The notes under the pieces are model-generated. The model saw only the letters and a program-made list of their open reading frames with translations, was not told the origin of the DNA and ran no database searches. The position numbers were made by a program, and so were the translations under genes. From contig CAVQEH010000004.1 in NCBI GenBank assembly GCA_963711455.1, positions 372,001 through 436,000 of the forward strand: DNA of 64,000 nucleotides, written 5' to 3'. The stretch is from DATFVA01 sp963711455. Lineage in GTDB: Bacteria; Bacteroidota; Ignavibacteria; Ignavibacteriales; Ignavibacteriaceae. Below, one piece after another: positions 52,198 to 60,594 of the stretch (within the stretch, counting starts at the first letter, position 1; every line of letters starts with the position of its first letter).

Positions 52198-52842
52198 TTG
52201 TCCGGTATTGAGGTTAGCAATAAAATTATTTCTTTCATAACATTTCTCCCTATGTTTTTACTTTCAATTACAGTTCATGAATTTGCTCATGCCCTTCTTG
52301 CAAATAAGCTCGGAGATGACACTGCAAAAAGCCGGGGAAGACTAACGTTAAATCCATTTAAGCATGCCGATTTAATCGGAACCCTGATTATGCCTCTTGC
52401 ATCCTTTGCATCGGGATTTGCTTTAATCGGATGGGCAAAACCTGTTCCGATCGACAGACGCAAATTTAAAAATCAATTGCGCGATGATGCCGTGGTTTCG
52501 TTTGCCGGACCCTTTTCTAATTTTTTGCTTGCTATAATATTTTTCATTTTCTTTATATCAATTTATCATAGCAATGCTTCGCAATACGTGGTGAATTTAT
52601 TCTGGTACGGTGTGTTCTTTAATGTTTTTCTCTTCGCATTTAATTTATTACCTATACCTCCCCTGGATGGTTCTCATATTCTGTTTGACATCTTCCCGAA
52701 TAAAATGACAGCCAAACTCCTAAGCCTCGGACTTTATGGATCAATAGTGCTTCTTATTTTCATTTATTCTCCTTTATGGGGATATTTTATGGATTTCGTT
52801 AATTTTATTCTCAAAGTCTTCTTAAATACTGCCGGGTTATAA
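52198..52842 (+). CDS. Site-2 protease family membrane metalloprotease
   Basis: A 214-residue polytopic peptidase of the M50 group from a TTG start. Helix 1 has the zinc motif HEFAHALLANKLGDD (HExxH, about residues 26-30), and the third metal ligand is in PIPPLDGSHILFDIFP. GRLTLNPFKHADLIGTLIMPLASFASGFALIGWAKPVPID is the conserved start of the family. Its substrate is unknown. It directly follows xerD and ends one base before the lipoprotein gene. Confidence 0.9.
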   Translation: MSGIEVSNKIISFITFLPMFLLSITVHEFAHALLANKLGDDTAKSRGRLTLNPFKHADLIGTLIMPLASFASGFALIGWAKPVPIDRRKFKNQLRDDAVVSFAGPFSNFLLAIIFFIFFISIYHSNASQYVVNLFWYGVFFNVFLFAFNLLPIPPLDGSHILFDIFPNKMTAKLLSLGLYGSIVLLIFIYSPLWGYFMDFVNFILKVFLNTAGL

Positions 52843-53859
52843 ATGAAAATATTTTTTTTAATAGTTATTCAATTTCCAATACTATTCATTTCGTGCGGCA
52901 GAAAAGAATATGAAGAACCTGAGAAAACAATTACCAGGAAATTTACTTCATTCATTTTTGTGGGAATGACAAACGAAAAACCCGGATTGTATAAATACCG
53001 GGTGGCTGATAGTTCGTATTCAGAATTCTGGAGCAACGAAGATGAAGAAGTAGTTGAGCTTTCCTATTCGGACAACCATTCTTCAGCATTTTTTTTAACA
53101 GCAAGTAAAACAGGCAAAGAGGGAATTTTCCCTTTTATTAAAAATGCAAAGTTGTATGTAATCCCGGATACTTCCTCAAAGCCCGAATTTGTCAGGGAAA
53201 TCGGAAGCGGTCTGCAGGTATTTTCAAGATGGGAATCCGAAATTGTTTTCAGGATTGTATTAAACTCCTGGGATAAGAAGGTTTCAACATTTATTAATCA
53301 AACCACATTTATTTTTAATATTTACGGAAGAGTTCTGCAGGAAGAAACAAAGACTTATGATATAACGAAAGATGGATATCCGAGGCTTCCTAAAACGAAA
53401 CCGGATTTTCTATCACCTTCAGCAAAATATCAACTTACAGTTAATGAACCTAAATCTGATTCTGTTTTTTTGGTAAGGATGAAAGACAAAATCAAGTTTT
53501 GTATAACATCCATCTATAAGCCTCTAAATGATATAAGCTGGAGCGATGACAGGGAATTCATTTTTATTTCAACACTTGATTTAACTACTGCGAATCAAAG
53601 CTTATACACTCAAGAACCGAACACCTCTTCGCTTTATGTTTATTCATTAGATCAAAAAAAATTAGTTAAAGAATGGACAGGTGCAGGGTTTAAAAACTTT
53701 TTTACTATTAATGATTTTTTAATATTTGATGATGGATTTGGAAGAATCTCATCAATTTATATTTATAATTCTAAGAAAAATAAAATAATCAATCATATTT
53801 CAGTTAAAAACGGCTGCGGTTTAAGGGATATTCCGGAAGTTCCCAGGCCCGGAGCTTAG
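52843..53859 (+). CDS. Lipoprotein of unknown function
   Basis: A 338-residue protein with a signal peptide ending in the lipobox LFISC (Cys about residue 18), so it should be anchored in the outer or inner membrane leaflet. The body has repeated beta-type segments (SEIVFRIVL, YDITKDGYPRLPKTKPDFLSPSAKYQL, ISWSDDREFIFISTLDL), suggesting a WD40/TolB-like propeller. No family is recognised. It starts directly after the site-2 protease stop. Confidence 0.6.
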   Translation: MKIFFLIVIQFPILFISCGRKEYEEPEKTITRKFTSFIFVGMTNEKPGLYKYRVADSSYSEFWSNEDEEVVELSYSDNHSSAFFLTASKTGKEGIFPFIKNAKLYVIPDTSSKPEFVREIGSGLQVFSRWESEIVFRIVLNSWDKKVSTFINQTTFIFNIYGRVLQEETKTYDITKDGYPRLPKTKPDFLSPSAKYQLTVNEPKSDSVFLVRMKDKIKFCITSIYKPLNDISWSDDREFIFISTLDLTTANQSLYTQEPNTSSLYVYSLDQKKLVKEWTGAGFKNFFTINDFLIFDDGFGRISSIYIYNSKKNKIINHISVKNGCGLRDIPEVPRPGA

Positions 53860-53887
53860 TAATTCAGATACGGAAATAAGTTTATAA

Positions 53888-55744
53888 ATGAACACATATG
53901 TAAGAATAGTCAGTTATGTTAAACCTTACTGGAAGCATTTAATTGCTTCTGTTTCGTTTACTTTTTTGTTTGCCATATTTAACGGGCTTTCAGTTTATCT
54001 TACTATTCCTCTTCTTGATACTCTTTTTTCAGAATCAACTCATACTGAACAGGTACAGGAGACCCAACAATTAAACCAAACTACAAGCATCCTTCCGGAA
54101 TGGATACAGGATGTAAAAAAAGAAGTCACCCAGACGTTTAATGATTTTGTTTTGTCCGGCTCAAAGATTGACGCATTAATGAGAATTTGTTTTCTTGTCC
54201 TGGTAACTTTTTTGATTAAAAATATTACGGGTTACCTCCAGGCATATTTCATGGCATATGTGGAATATGGAGCAATGAAAGATTTACGTGATGAAGCTTA
54301 TTCACACCTTCACCAGCTCCCAATGAGCTATTTTAAAAGAGAAAGAGTTGGAAACTTAATCTCAAGATTTACCAACGATGTAAATATTGTGCAGGCAAGT
54401 ATCACAGCAGCTTTTTCAAATTTAATTAAAGAGCCGCTTACAATTATCGTGTTTCTTGGAATAGCTTTAAGTATTAGCTGGCAGTTAACCCTGGTAGCTT
54501 TTATAGCACTTCCTTTTTCAATGCTTATAATTGGATCGATAGGCTTAAGGCTTAGGAGACAGAGCTCGGTTGTACAGGCGAAGATTGCTGATATCACCAG
54601 CATCCTGCAGGAAACTATTTCTGCAGTTAAAATTGTTAAAGCATTCGGTATGGAGAAATATGAAAATAAAAAATTTACAAAGGAAACACACAGCTTTTTC
54701 AGGATGATGCTAAGGATTGTTCGTATTAGAAATATTGCTTCGCCGGTTACTGAATTCCTTAGTGTATTAGTAGGTGTATTTATCATTTATTACGGCGGTG
54801 TAATGGTACTGCAGCAGAATACATTAAAAGCCAGTGAATTTCTTGGTTTTCTTTTTGCAATTTTCCAGATGATGCCTCCTATTAAAGAACTTACCAGCGT
54901 TAATAACAGGATACAGGAAGCAAGCGCCGCTGGAGAAAGAATCTTTGAAATTCTTGACACAAAACCAACTATAAAAAATAAACCCGGAGCAACAGAGATT
55001 TCCGGATTCCGGGATAAAATTGAGCTTGAAAATGTTTACTTCAGCTATGAAGATAGTGTTGAGCCTGTATTAAAAAATATTTCATTTACAGCAAACCGGG
55101 GGGAAATTGTTGCGCTTGTTGGTCCAAGCGGGGGAGGCAAATCAACTCTTGTAGATCTTCTTCCGCGTTTTCACGATCCCGATTCCGGCAGGATTTGTAT
55201 TGACGGATTTGATATTAAAGATGTGAAGATTGAAGATCTCAGGAACCTGATGGGAATAGTTACACAGGAAACTTACCTGTTCAACGAAACTATCAGAAAT
55301 AATATTGCATACGGAAAAGAAGACTTTCCAATGGAAAAAATAATTGAAGCTGCAAAAACTGCAAACGCACATAACTTTATAATGGAACTGCCAAAAGGTT
55401 ACGATACAATAATCGGGGAAAGGGGAACAAAGCTTTCGGGAGGACAAAGACAAAGAATTTCTATTGCAAGAGCACTTGTAAAAAATCCCGAGATAATGAT
55501 TTTTGATGAAGCAACATCAGCACTTGATAATGAATCTGAATTGCTTGTACAGGAGGCAATAGAAAGAATGATGCAAAACCGGACAACTTTTGTAATAGCC
55601 CACAGATTAAGCACGATAAGGCATGCTACTAATATTTTTGTAATAGATTACGGGGAAATTATTCAGCACGGAAGACATCATGAACTAATCGCCGACGAAA
55701 CGGGTCTTTATAACAAACTGTACGAAATGCAGTTCAGGGATTAA
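53888..55744 (+). CDS. ABC exporter (MsbA/lipid-flippase-like), fused permease-ATPase
   Basis: A 618-residue half-transporter. Six membrane helices lie in residues 1-345, with the cytoplasmic coupling motif (YFKRERVGNLISRFTNDVNIV), followed by the nucleotide-binding domain. Walker A is GPSGGGKSTLVDLLPRF (about residues 414-421), the signature LSGGQRQRISIARAL, Walker B IMIFDEATSALDNES, and the switch AHRLSTI. Such proteins flip lipid A, lipid-linked sugars or drugs. Next to a ligase-like gene it probably handles a glycolipid, but this is inference. Confidence 0.93.
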   Translation: MNTYVRIVSYVKPYWKHLIASVSFTFLFAIFNGLSVYLTIPLLDTLFSESTHTEQVQETQQLNQTTSILPEWIQDVKKEVTQTFNDFVLSGSKIDALMRICFLVLVTFLIKNITGYLQAYFMAYVEYGAMKDLRDEAYSHLHQLPMSYFKRERVGNLISRFTNDVNIVQASITAAFSNLIKEPLTIIVFLGIALSISWQLTLVAFIALPFSMLIIGSIGLRLRRQSSVVQAKIADITSILQETISAVKIVKAFGMEKYENKKFTKETHSFFRMMLRIVRIRNIASPVTEFLSVLVGVFIIYYGGVMVLQQNTLKASEFLGFLFAIFQMMPPIKELTSVNNRIQEASAAGERIFEILDTKPTIKNKPGATEISGFRDKIELENVYFSYEDSVEPVLKNISFTANRGEIVALVGPSGGGKSTLVDLLPRFHDPDSGRICIDGFDIKDVKIEDLRNLMGIVTQETYLFNETIRNNIAYGKEDFPMEKIIEAAKTANAHNFIMELPKGYDTIIGERGTKLSGGQRQRISIARALVKNPEIMIFDEATSALDNESELLVQEAIERMMQNRTTFVIAHRLSTIRHATNIFVIDYGEIIQHGRHHELIADETGLYNKLYEMQFRD

Positions 55745-55747
55745 GAA

Positions 55748-57793
55748 ATGCCACAAAGTAATATTGTTAAAACAATTGACAACCTCGTGTTTTTTTTCAT
55801 GCTGGTGTTTCTTGCCAGCCTTACAAATTCCATATTTGTAAACCAGCTTGGGTATTATGGCGCACTCATCCTTCTTCTTGCAAGATTTTTTATAACAAAG
55901 GATAACCCATTTGAAAAAACAGGACTTGAAACTGCACTATTGTGGTTTATAGCTGCTGAAATTTTTTCTTTAATTTTCTCTTTAAATCATCCACAGGATC
56001 TTTTATTTGCCACTCGCAGATTCCTTTTGATGCCATTAATCTATGTTACAGTTGCAAGTACACCCGATATTAAAAGAGCAAAAGTATTTTTCAATGTTTT
56101 TATAATTGCCGCAGTTATAACTTCTCTGGTTTATATAGCTTTCTCATACCAATATTTTATAGCCAATTTATATAGCGTAAAACAATCCGGGCCATCTCTT
56201 TTTCAGTACCCGATAACTTCCAGCGAAATTTTAAGTATAGTTTCCGTTTTCCTTTTCGCTTTCCTCATTAATGAAAAAGGAGATTTGAAGTTCAAACTAA
56301 TTGTTGCTTTGGGATTTTTAATTACCATAATCGCTTTGGTTGCTACCTACAAAAGAACGGGATGGCTCGCAACGGGCTTCGGTATTTTTCTGATTATTTT
56401 TTTAATGAAAAAATGGAAATATGTAATTCCTCTTTTGATTCTAACAGCAGCTCTTTTTATTTACGAAAAAAATATAAGCGAAGTAAAAATATTTTCAATT
56501 GAAAATAACAGGCTGCATCTGCTGAGCAGTTTCAGAACTGACGGAAGAGCATATGATTTAACAACATCAGATGGTTATTATTATATTTCAGATTATGAAG
56601 ATGGTTTACTGAAGTACCGTAATGCCAAAAAATTAGAAAAAATGGAAGTACCTTCCCCAATAGTCTCTCTTCAAAAATGGAATCAATATTATCTTGGGTA
56701 TTTTAGTGATACGAGATTTATAAGCTACAGAGAAAACTCAGCGGGCAATTTAGTTCGGGCAGCAGAATGCTTACCACCCGGGTTTACAGTGGCACACGCA
56801 ATTGTAGGAAAATTTCTTTACACATTAGACCTGGATAGCGGTCTAACGATCTTTGAAAATCCATCAACACTTAACAAGATTTACAGGAATAATTTATTTG
56901 CAAAATATAAGAGGGTTTTTGCTGATTCGAGTTTAATCCTATTTTTTTCTCCTGATAGTGGTCTGTCATTTTATAAGCTGATAAATGGTATTCCTGCTTC
57001 AAAACTTTATTCATTCAAACCAAAATTTTCTGTTAACTCAATTTATTATTTAAATAGCCTATTATATTTATCCTCCAATAGCGGAATAAATACCTACCGT
57101 GTTACAAAAGATTCCCTACAGTTTTTAAGTGATTTTAAAGAAGCAGGAAAAGTGTTTTTCTGGAAGAAGACTGATAATAAGCTTATTGCGGCGGATCAAT
57201 CTAAAAATATATTTATTAAGAATGCTGATTCTTTAAGCAATTTTAAATTCCTGGGAAAAACTGAATTTGTACCTGCTTCTGTGACTGTGAAAGGTGATAC
57301 ACTAATTACATCCTTTGTAAAAAGAAGCCGGCTGTTGAGCATATGGGATCCTTATCTGCCTGCCAATACAGTCAGGTTTTCTCTTTGGAAAGCAGGATGG
57401 AAAATGTTCCTGGATCACCCTGTTTTTGGTGTGGGAGATATTGATCTTGCGTTTCTTTATAAGCAGTATAAATCAAAATATGAAAAGGAAATACAGGGAC
57501 ATATGCACAATAACTTCGTGCATATACTTGTTACTCTCGGTTTGTTTGGCTTTCTTACTTTTTGCTTTTTGCTATTTCAGCTGTTCAAAATTGATTTTAA
57601 AATATTTAATGAAATGAAGGATGTTTCTTTCGCTTCATCCTATGTATTGGGAACAATTGCCGCTTTAAGCACGGTGATAATTGCAGGCTTAACCGAAATG
57701 AATTTTTTTGATCATGAGATTATGACGCTTCTCTGGTTTACATTCGGACTGAATGTTGCGATTTATAAGCTTAACAAGAAAAAGAATACTTAA
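55748..57793 (+). CDS. O-antigen ligase-like membrane protein with inserted propeller-like domain
   Basis: A 681-residue protein. Residues ~1-240 contain about nine helices, including the sequence ATYKRTGWLATGFG. Residues ~540-680 complete an O-antigen ligase/polymerase fold: LWKAGWKMFLDHPVFGVGDIDL and the histidine motif HMHNNFVHILVTLGLFG (about residue 584). Between them lie ~290 residues with repeated short motifs ending DGLLKYR, SGLTIFE, SGLSFYK and SGINTYR, a beta-propeller look. Ordinary ligases have ~400 residues. The insertion would lie in the main periplasmic loop. It follows the ABC gene by 3 bases. Confidence 0.75.
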   Translation: MPQSNIVKTIDNLVFFFMLVFLASLTNSIFVNQLGYYGALILLLARFFITKDNPFEKTGLETALLWFIAAEIFSLIFSLNHPQDLLFATRRFLLMPLIYVTVASTPDIKRAKVFFNVFIIAAVITSLVYIAFSYQYFIANLYSVKQSGPSLFQYPITSSEILSIVSVFLFAFLINEKGDLKFKLIVALGFLITIIALVATYKRTGWLATGFGIFLIIFLMKKWKYVIPLLILTAALFIYEKNISEVKIFSIENNRLHLLSSFRTDGRAYDLTTSDGYYYISDYEDGLLKYRNAKKLEKMEVPSPIVSLQKWNQYYLGYFSDTRFISYRENSAGNLVRAAECLPPGFTVAHAIVGKFLYTLDLDSGLTIFENPSTLNKIYRNNLFAKYKRVFADSSLILFFSPDSGLSFYKLINGIPASKLYSFKPKFSVNSIYYLNSLLYLSSNSGINTYRVTKDSLQFLSDFKEAGKVFFWKKTDNKLIAADQSKNIFIKNADSLSNFKFLGKTEFVPASVTVKGDTLITSFVKRSRLLSIWDPYLPANTVRFSLWKAGWKMFLDHPVFGVGDIDLAFLYKQYKSKYEKEIQGHMHNNFVHILVTLGLFGFLTFCFLLFQLFKIDFKIFNEMKDVSFASSYVLGTIAALSTVIIAGLTEMNFFDHEIMTLLWFTFGLNVAIYKLNKKKNT

Positions 57794-57824
57794 CTTTTAC
57801 AATGACGAATTTAAAGGGAAAATA

Positions 57825-59330
57825 ATGGAAAATGAACCGGTTCAAAATATCAATGAAACAGTTGAAAAATTATCTTCAGAATTAAATTATAATTTTAATG
57901 AAGTAGCGATAATCCTTGCCGCGGGGCATGGAAAAAGAATTAAGTCACACAAATCAAAAATGCTTCACAAAATCTGGGAAATTCCTACAGTCGAACGGGT
58001 ATTTAATGCCAGCAAAAAGGGTATCGAAAAAATAAATAATATTATTGTCGTTGGAATTAAAGCTAATGATGTAATGAACGTAATCGGTAAACGGGAAAAT
58101 ACAGCTTTTGCATATCAGGAAAATCAGAACGGTACCGGACACGCAGTGCAGGTTGCCCTGGAAAAAATTAATGAAAAATTATTTGATGGAATAGTTTATG
58201 TTCTTCCAGGAGATATGGGATTAATAGATGGGGAAACTATGGAGACATTCAGAATTAATTTTCTAAATTCCAAAGCAGATATGATGGTTTTAACCGGAGT
58301 TTATGCCGGTGATCCTCTTAATAACTCTTATGGAAGAATTGTCCGCGTAAAGAATAAAGATGCAAAAGGAAAATCCTCGGGAAGCAATAAGGGCAAGGTT
58401 ATTCAAATTATGGAATACAAAGATATTCTTGCCTTGAGTGATAAAAAGCCCTACATGGTTAAGTATAATGGAAAGGAATATTCATTTACTAAAAAGGAAT
58501 TGATCGAAAATAATGAATTCAATTCCGGGGTCTATGCGTTCAAATATAAAAAGCTGGTTGAATTAATCGGGGACCTTTCAAGCGATAATGTACAGAAAGA
58601 AAAATATATCACAGATCTGATTGCTTTATTTAATAAAAGCGGTTATGACGTTTCTGCCAGTAAACCTGACAGACCTTATGTTGTGATGGGTTTCAACAAT
58701 AAATCTGTGCTGAAGGAAATGGAAGCAATTGCAAGGGCACAGGTTTACGATCAACTGAAAGATATTATAGAAATCAGTGATCCTGATGATTTCTTCATTA
58801 ACGAAAGCGTGGTAAACGATATACTTGATCTTGATAAAATCGGAACTCCGCTGGATATTATCATAGGCAAAGGTGCTTATATTGGAAAAGGAGTTAAGCT
58901 TAATTATAATATTACATTTAAAAATGATTGCTATATAAATGGTAATGTTCAGTTTGGAAAAAATGTAACAGTCTTTCAGAACGTTCATCTTTCTTGTTTT
59001 CCAAACCAGACATTGAAAATAGGAAACAATGTTCAGATTTTATGGGGAGATATAATAAAAGGAAATATTAATATCGGTGATGGTTCGAGAATTGAATCAA
59101 GCGTGAATATGACAGGAAGCGATGAGTTTCCTTTAAGTATCGGGACAAATGTTCTGATTAAAGGAACAAGTTATATCTTTGGTTCTATAATTGATGACAA
59201 TGTTCACATTGAACATAGTGTTATCATCAGAAAGAGAGTCAAAGCAGCAAAGTTAAATGATGGATCGGTTAAACCAATCAGGTATTATATTCCACCTCCG
59301 GAGGGTGTTGAAGCAATTGAAGAATTATAA
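57825..59330 (+). CDS. GlmU-like NDP-sugar nucleotidyltransferase with hexapeptide repeats
   Basis: About 501 residues starting at the ATG at 57825, preceded by AAAGGGAAA; the frame also extends to 57753. The N-terminal domain is a nucleotidyltransferase: VAIILAAGHGKRIKSHKSKMLHKIWEIPTVERVF, YVLPGDMGLIDGETM and ENNEFNSGVYAFK. The C-terminal ~150 residues carry hexapeptide repeats (IIIGKGAYIGKGVKL, FGKNVTVFQNVHL). The usual GlmU acetyltransferase text (NIGAGTITCNYDG) is not present. It probably activates a sugar-1-phosphate for the envelope cluster upstream, but the sugar is unknown. Confidence 0.8.
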   Translation: MENEPVQNINETVEKLSSELNYNFNEVAIILAAGHGKRIKSHKSKMLHKIWEIPTVERVFNASKKGIEKINNIIVVGIKANDVMNVIGKRENTAFAYQENQNGTGHAVQVALEKINEKLFDGIVYVLPGDMGLIDGETMETFRINFLNSKADMMVLTGVYAGDPLNNSYGRIVRVKNKDAKGKSSGSNKGKVIQIMEYKDILALSDKKPYMVKYNGKEYSFTKKELIENNEFNSGVYAFKYKKLVELIGDLSSDNVQKEKYITDLIALFNKSGYDVSASKPDRPYVVMGFNNKSVLKEMEAIARAQVYDQLKDIIEISDPDDFFINESVVNDILDLDKIGTPLDIIIGKGAYIGKGVKLNYNITFKNDCYINGNVQFGKNVTVFQNVHLSCFPNQTLKIGNNVQILWGDIIKGNINIGDGSRIESSVNMTGSDEFPLSIGTNVLIKGTSYIFGSIIDDNVHIEHSVIIRKRVKAAKLNDGSVKPIRYYIPPPEGVEAIEEL

Positions 59331-59355
59331 GCTATTAATAGAATAATAACAATCG

Positions 59356-59748
59356 CTAATTATTTAAATAGCCTTTTAATAATTCTTTAGACTTTGCGCC
59401 AATGAAAACCTCGCTTATAGTGCCATTCTCAACAATGATTGTGGTGGGTGTTGCCTTAATACCAAAGACTTTTGCAGTCTGCATATCTTTTGAAATATCA
59501 ATATCAAATACATTTTTATTCGATGATTTTAATTCCTGGATTATCGGTGTCTGAGCTTTGCAGGCGTGGCATGATGGGCTGAAGAAATAAACCAGACCTT
59601 TTGAACCATTTCTTTCGAGATTTTTTAATTTTCCATTAAGTCCGGTTAACTTTTTACCTTTTGATTTTTTTGCTGCTGTTATCATAAAGAATTGAAGAGC
59701 AAAAATTAACAGCAAAACGGCTAATACTATATAAATTATAGTCATCAT
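59356..59748 (-). CDS. Membrane-anchored thioredoxin-like protein
   Basis: A 130-residue protein with an N-terminal helix (residues ~3-25) and a thioredoxin fold. The motif is FFSPSCHACKAQTPIIQEL, with CHAC replacing the usual CGPC, and the cis-proline sits in IKATPTTIIVENG. The fold probably faces the periplasm and may oxidise, reduce or carry disulfides. The ATG overlaps the stop of the preceding DUF2892 gene by 4 bases. It ends 26 bases from the opposing GlmU-like gene. Confidence 0.85.
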   Translation of the reverse strand: MMTIIYIVLAVLLLIFALQFFMITAAKKSKGKKLTGLNGKLKNLERNGSKGLVYFFSPSCHACKAQTPIIQELKSSNKNVFDIDISKDMQTAKVFGIKATPTTIIVENGTISEVFIGAKSKELLKGYLNN

Positions 59749-59966
59749 AATATTTTATTTCTTTTCTTTTTTTCTGAGGTGTTAATATTAAACCTTAAAT
59801 AGCAGGGACAGAAACTTGTGAATCCGGTATATAAAAGTGCAATTGCGATAACTCCAAATATAATAGCAGTCTGTCCTTCAATCACTTTAGTTATATACAG
59901 CAGAATAATTGCTACAGCTGCCGTTCCCCTTAGGATGCGATCAATCTTACCAATATTTGTTTTCAT
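59745..59966 (-). CDS. DUF2892 two-helix membrane protein
   Basis: A 73-residue protein beginning MKTNIGKIDRILRGTAAVAIILLYITKVIEGQTAIIFGVIAIALLYTGFTSFCPCY in outline: two membrane helices (residues ~13-30 and 35-50) joined by a short turn, then SFCPCYLRF. The family is often fused to or next to rhodanese or thioredoxin proteins, consistent with the downstream thioredoxin-like gene that overlaps it by 4 bases. FCPCY gives two cysteines close to the membrane. Confidence 0.8.
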   Translation of the reverse strand: MKTNIGKIDRILRGTAAVAIILLYITKVIEGQTAIIFGVIAIALLYTGFTSFCPCYLRFNINTSEKKKRNKIL

Positions 59967-60123
59967 AAATCATAAAAATATTTGGTTATTTGATTCGGGA
60001 GTGCGTTAAAGGATTCACAGCCAGGTTAAATACATTTACTCCAGGTTATGAAACTTAGTAAGATAAGGCAAGTCTTAAGTTTTTAACCGTTAAGTTTTAT
60101 CTGCATTAAAAGCGTGTAATTAA

Positions 60124-60576
60124 TTAATTTATATGCAATGCTTTTTTAACTTCACTTATAGTTTCTTCATCACAAAATATGGCGATATGACCAGTGGTTA
60201 TCGGATCTCTTACAGTGGGAGCCGCGATTACTTTATCATCAAAAATAAAAGCGACCTTTTGACCCACCATTTTTGTTGTTGCTTCTTTAACTAGCTCAGC
60301 TCCTGAACTATCGAGTTTTATTCCAATCACATAACTGATTTGGTTCTCTACAGTGTCTTTTTTTATTTTAACAGATCCGAAGTTAACATCAGTGACAATT
60401 GGATTTTTATATATGCAATACTCTTTTTCCGAATCATTGATTTTTAAATAATCACCTGAATTTGAACAGGAATCAATTTCAGCTATTCTGTAAAACCCGG
60501 TTTTGAGTTGATTTTCCTGTGAAAATAACTTCACCGAAATGATCATTAGAAACAACAGAAACAATATTGATTTCAT
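60124..60576 (-). CDS. Exported SecD P1-head-like protein
   Basis: A 150-residue protein with a signal peptide (residues 1-~20, ending KLFSQ). The rest resembles the P1 head subdomain of SecD/SecDF: IGIKLDSSGAELVKEATTKMVGQKVAFIFDDKVIAAPTVRDPITTGHIAIF, with the usual position for the exported-domain strand and helices. Here there are no SecD helices, so it is a stand-alone domain. Possible roles include assisting export or an unrelated reuse of the fold. A good AGAAG lies before the ATG. Confidence 0.7.
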   Translation of the reverse strand: MKSILFLLFLMIISVKLFSQENQLKTGFYRIAEIDSCSNSGDYLKINDSEKEYCIYKNPIVTDVNFGSVKIKKDTVENQISYVIGIKLDSSGAELVKEATTKMVGQKVAFIFDDKVIAAPTVRDPITTGHIAIFCDEETISEVKKALHIN

Positions 60577-60594
60577 TTTACTTCTCCTTTTTTA

